This document shows, in pieces, positions 5,691-6,638 of a stretch of 6,638 nt of DNA (position 1 is its first letter; each line of letters opens with the position of its first letter). The notes beneath the pieces are model-generated. The model saw nothing but the letters and a program-made list of their open reading frames with translations. It did no database searches and was not told the origin of the DNA. The DNA is taken from the NCBI GenBank assembly GCA_900556615.1, contig USPP01000087.1, forward strand, positions 1 to 6,638. Direction: 5' to 3'. This DNA is from an uncultured Eubacteriales bacterium. Lineage in GTDB: Bacteria; Bacillota; Clostridia; Oscillospirales; CAG-272. The position numbers and the translations under genes are program-made.

Positions 5691-6638
5691 TTATGCTTGC
5701 ACATTCTCTGCAATGATTCTGTTTATCTCTTCTCTGAGACGCAAAATATATTCCGGATCGGCGGGGTAGGAAGAAAAGGTCAGCTTATCTCCGGCAAGGG
5801 TGTCAATCAAAGCCGTTACACGTGCGCGTCCTATAAATTTTTCACAGAGGGATAATACGGAGATATCCTGAATTGCTTCGCGGAACACATTAAGACGAAT
5901 GGATTCATAGGGAGTGCCGTCCTGAGCGGGGTACACCGAAAAAGCGTCTCCGCTTGGAACCTGACCTTCTCCCGACTGACAGAGGTATGGATTTATCAGC
6001 CGCCGCGAACCCATGCTATACCAATAGTTGAATCCCCAATGCAAGAAGCCTTTTATACCGAATTTGTAGAGTTGAACTCCGAGTATACGGTTTCGTGCGG
6101 AAGGATATGCGATAAAGCGGTTTCCGACTTTATCCCACTGCCCGCAGCAGTAATAAGCCCAGCGTTGAGAAATGGGTTCTTCAAGGAAAGGCTCGATGTG
6201 ATTGGTGGCGGGAATCGGAGTATTAACCGCTCCGCTTTTGTAAAATGCAACGGATGAAAGAGCGTCTGCAATCGTACATCCCTCAAGATAAGGCGATACA
6301 ATTTTTTTTGCTTTCATATAGCCCTCAAGCTGGGTTTCGTTCGGTTCATCGGAGATATGAAAGATGCAGCTTTCCAGTACGCCCTGTTCACGCAGAAAAG
6401 CGATAAGCTCAGGCAGAAAACAGGAAAGAAAACGGGGATATTCTCCCTCCGTTCCGGGGGTATTCCAACCGAAAATGCGGCAGGGCTTTCCATCTTTCTC
6501 GGCGATAATCTTCGGTGCAAACTTTGCGCCCCACTGAGAAAAGAAATGAGATATTTCAAAATATTTTATTCCATTTTTACGTGCGAGCTCAAACCATACG
6601 TTAAGAAGGGAGAAATCAAAGGTATAGCCGTTATTGTC
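5691..6638 (-). CDS. GH123-like (DUF4091) glycoside hydrolase, C-terminal 315 residues
   Basis: The frame is open from the right edge to TAA at 5693-5691, so the N-terminus lies outside the window. Counting from the edge, FHISDEPN (93-100) carries the adjacent Asp97-Glu98 pair that GH123 beta-N-acetylgalactosaminidases and GH20-like barrels use in substrate-assisted catalysis. Upstream, YFEISHFFSQWG (26-37) and FGWNTPGTEGEYPRF (56-70) look like barrel strands lining the active site. After them come WAYYCCGQWDKVGNRF (160-175), RILGVQLYKFGIKGFLHWGFNYW (described by RILGVQLY at 184-191 and GFLHWGFNYW at 197-206), and YPAQDGTPYESIRL (236-249). These are typical of the DUF4091/GH123 catalytic C-terminus. 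It probably releases N-acetylhexosamine or related sugars from glycans. No signal peptide can be judged. The stop is 27 bases from the sigG remnant, in the same frame, which is an unusual neighbour for a glycosidase. Confidence 0.82.
   Translation of the reverse strand, partial: DNNGYTFDFSLLNVWFELARKNGIKYFEISHFFSQWGAKFAPKIIAEKDGKPCRIFGWNTPGTEGEYPRFLSCFLPELIAFLREQGVLESCIFHISDEPNETQLEGYMKAKKIVSPYLEGCTIADALSSVAFYKSGAVNTPIPATNHIEPFLEEPISQRWAYYCCGQWDKVGNRFIAYPSARNRILGVQLYKFGIKGFLHWGFNYWYSMGSRRLINPYLCQSGEGQVPSGDAFSVYPAQDGTPYESIRLNVFREAIQDISVLSLCEKFIGRARVTALIDTLAGDKLTFSSYPADPEYILRLREEINRIIAENVQA

Noticed and set aside
6514..6530. GGTGCAAA-C-TTTGCGCC, resembling the XRE operator arms
   Set aside because: The arms are in the reverse order with a one-base spacer and lie within the glycosidase coding frame, so chance is likelier.

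Overview
The window looks like chromosome of a spore-forming, low-to-moderate-GC Firmicute of the class Clostridia, probably a gut-type Oscillospirales or Lachnospirales relative. The evidence is a sigma-G (forespore sigma factor) gene body, near-consensus sigma-A promoters, AGGAGG-type ribosome sites, and small Clostridia-style membrane, zinc-ribbon and DUF4352 proteins. No tRNA, rRNA or CRISPR array is visible.

Layout, left to right. (1) At 1-500 an unrelated terminator-like hairpin precedes a well-expressed-looking 80-residue membrane protein (+). (2) At 500-832 (-) there is a coding-like but broken stretch of unknown identity. (3) At 860-1758 a small XRE-type repressor (-) and a DUF4352 surface protein (+) are divergent. 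They share a 113-bp control region with a perfect TTGACA/TATAAT promoter and two 22-bp imperfect palindromes that look like the repressor's operators. (4) At 1759-1929 a 163-bp foldback MITE with a clean TAAA target duplication sits directly after the DUF4352 stop codon. Removing it restores a 27-bp gap to the next gene, a four-helix membrane protein (1953-2324), so the two were probably one operon. (5) At 2325-2566 lie a terminator and a second, smaller foldback between convergent genes. (6) At 2567-4603 (-) is a 678-residue membrane-anchored zinc-ribbon protein whose extracytoplasmic part is five degenerate copies of a ~115-residue repeat, with its own strong promoter. (7) At 4679-5150 there is no convincing gene, but there are two terminators on the minus strand. 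(8) At 5151-5663 (-) is sigG lacking its first ~96 codons. Its remaining part begins 27 bp after the stop of a GH123-like (DUF4091) glycosidase gene (5691 to the right edge, incomplete).

How it fits together: the XRE gene, the DUF4352 gene and the four-helix membrane gene plausibly form one envelope-related regulated module, now disturbed by the MITE. The zinc-ribbon repeat protein is a separate single-gene transcription unit. The sigG/GH123 junction is the clearest anomaly: a normally essential sporulation gene keeps its 3' end and terminator but has lost its core-binding region, start site and ribosome site. This could be decay, a programmed or mobile interruption, or an assembly misjoin, and the window alone cannot decide.
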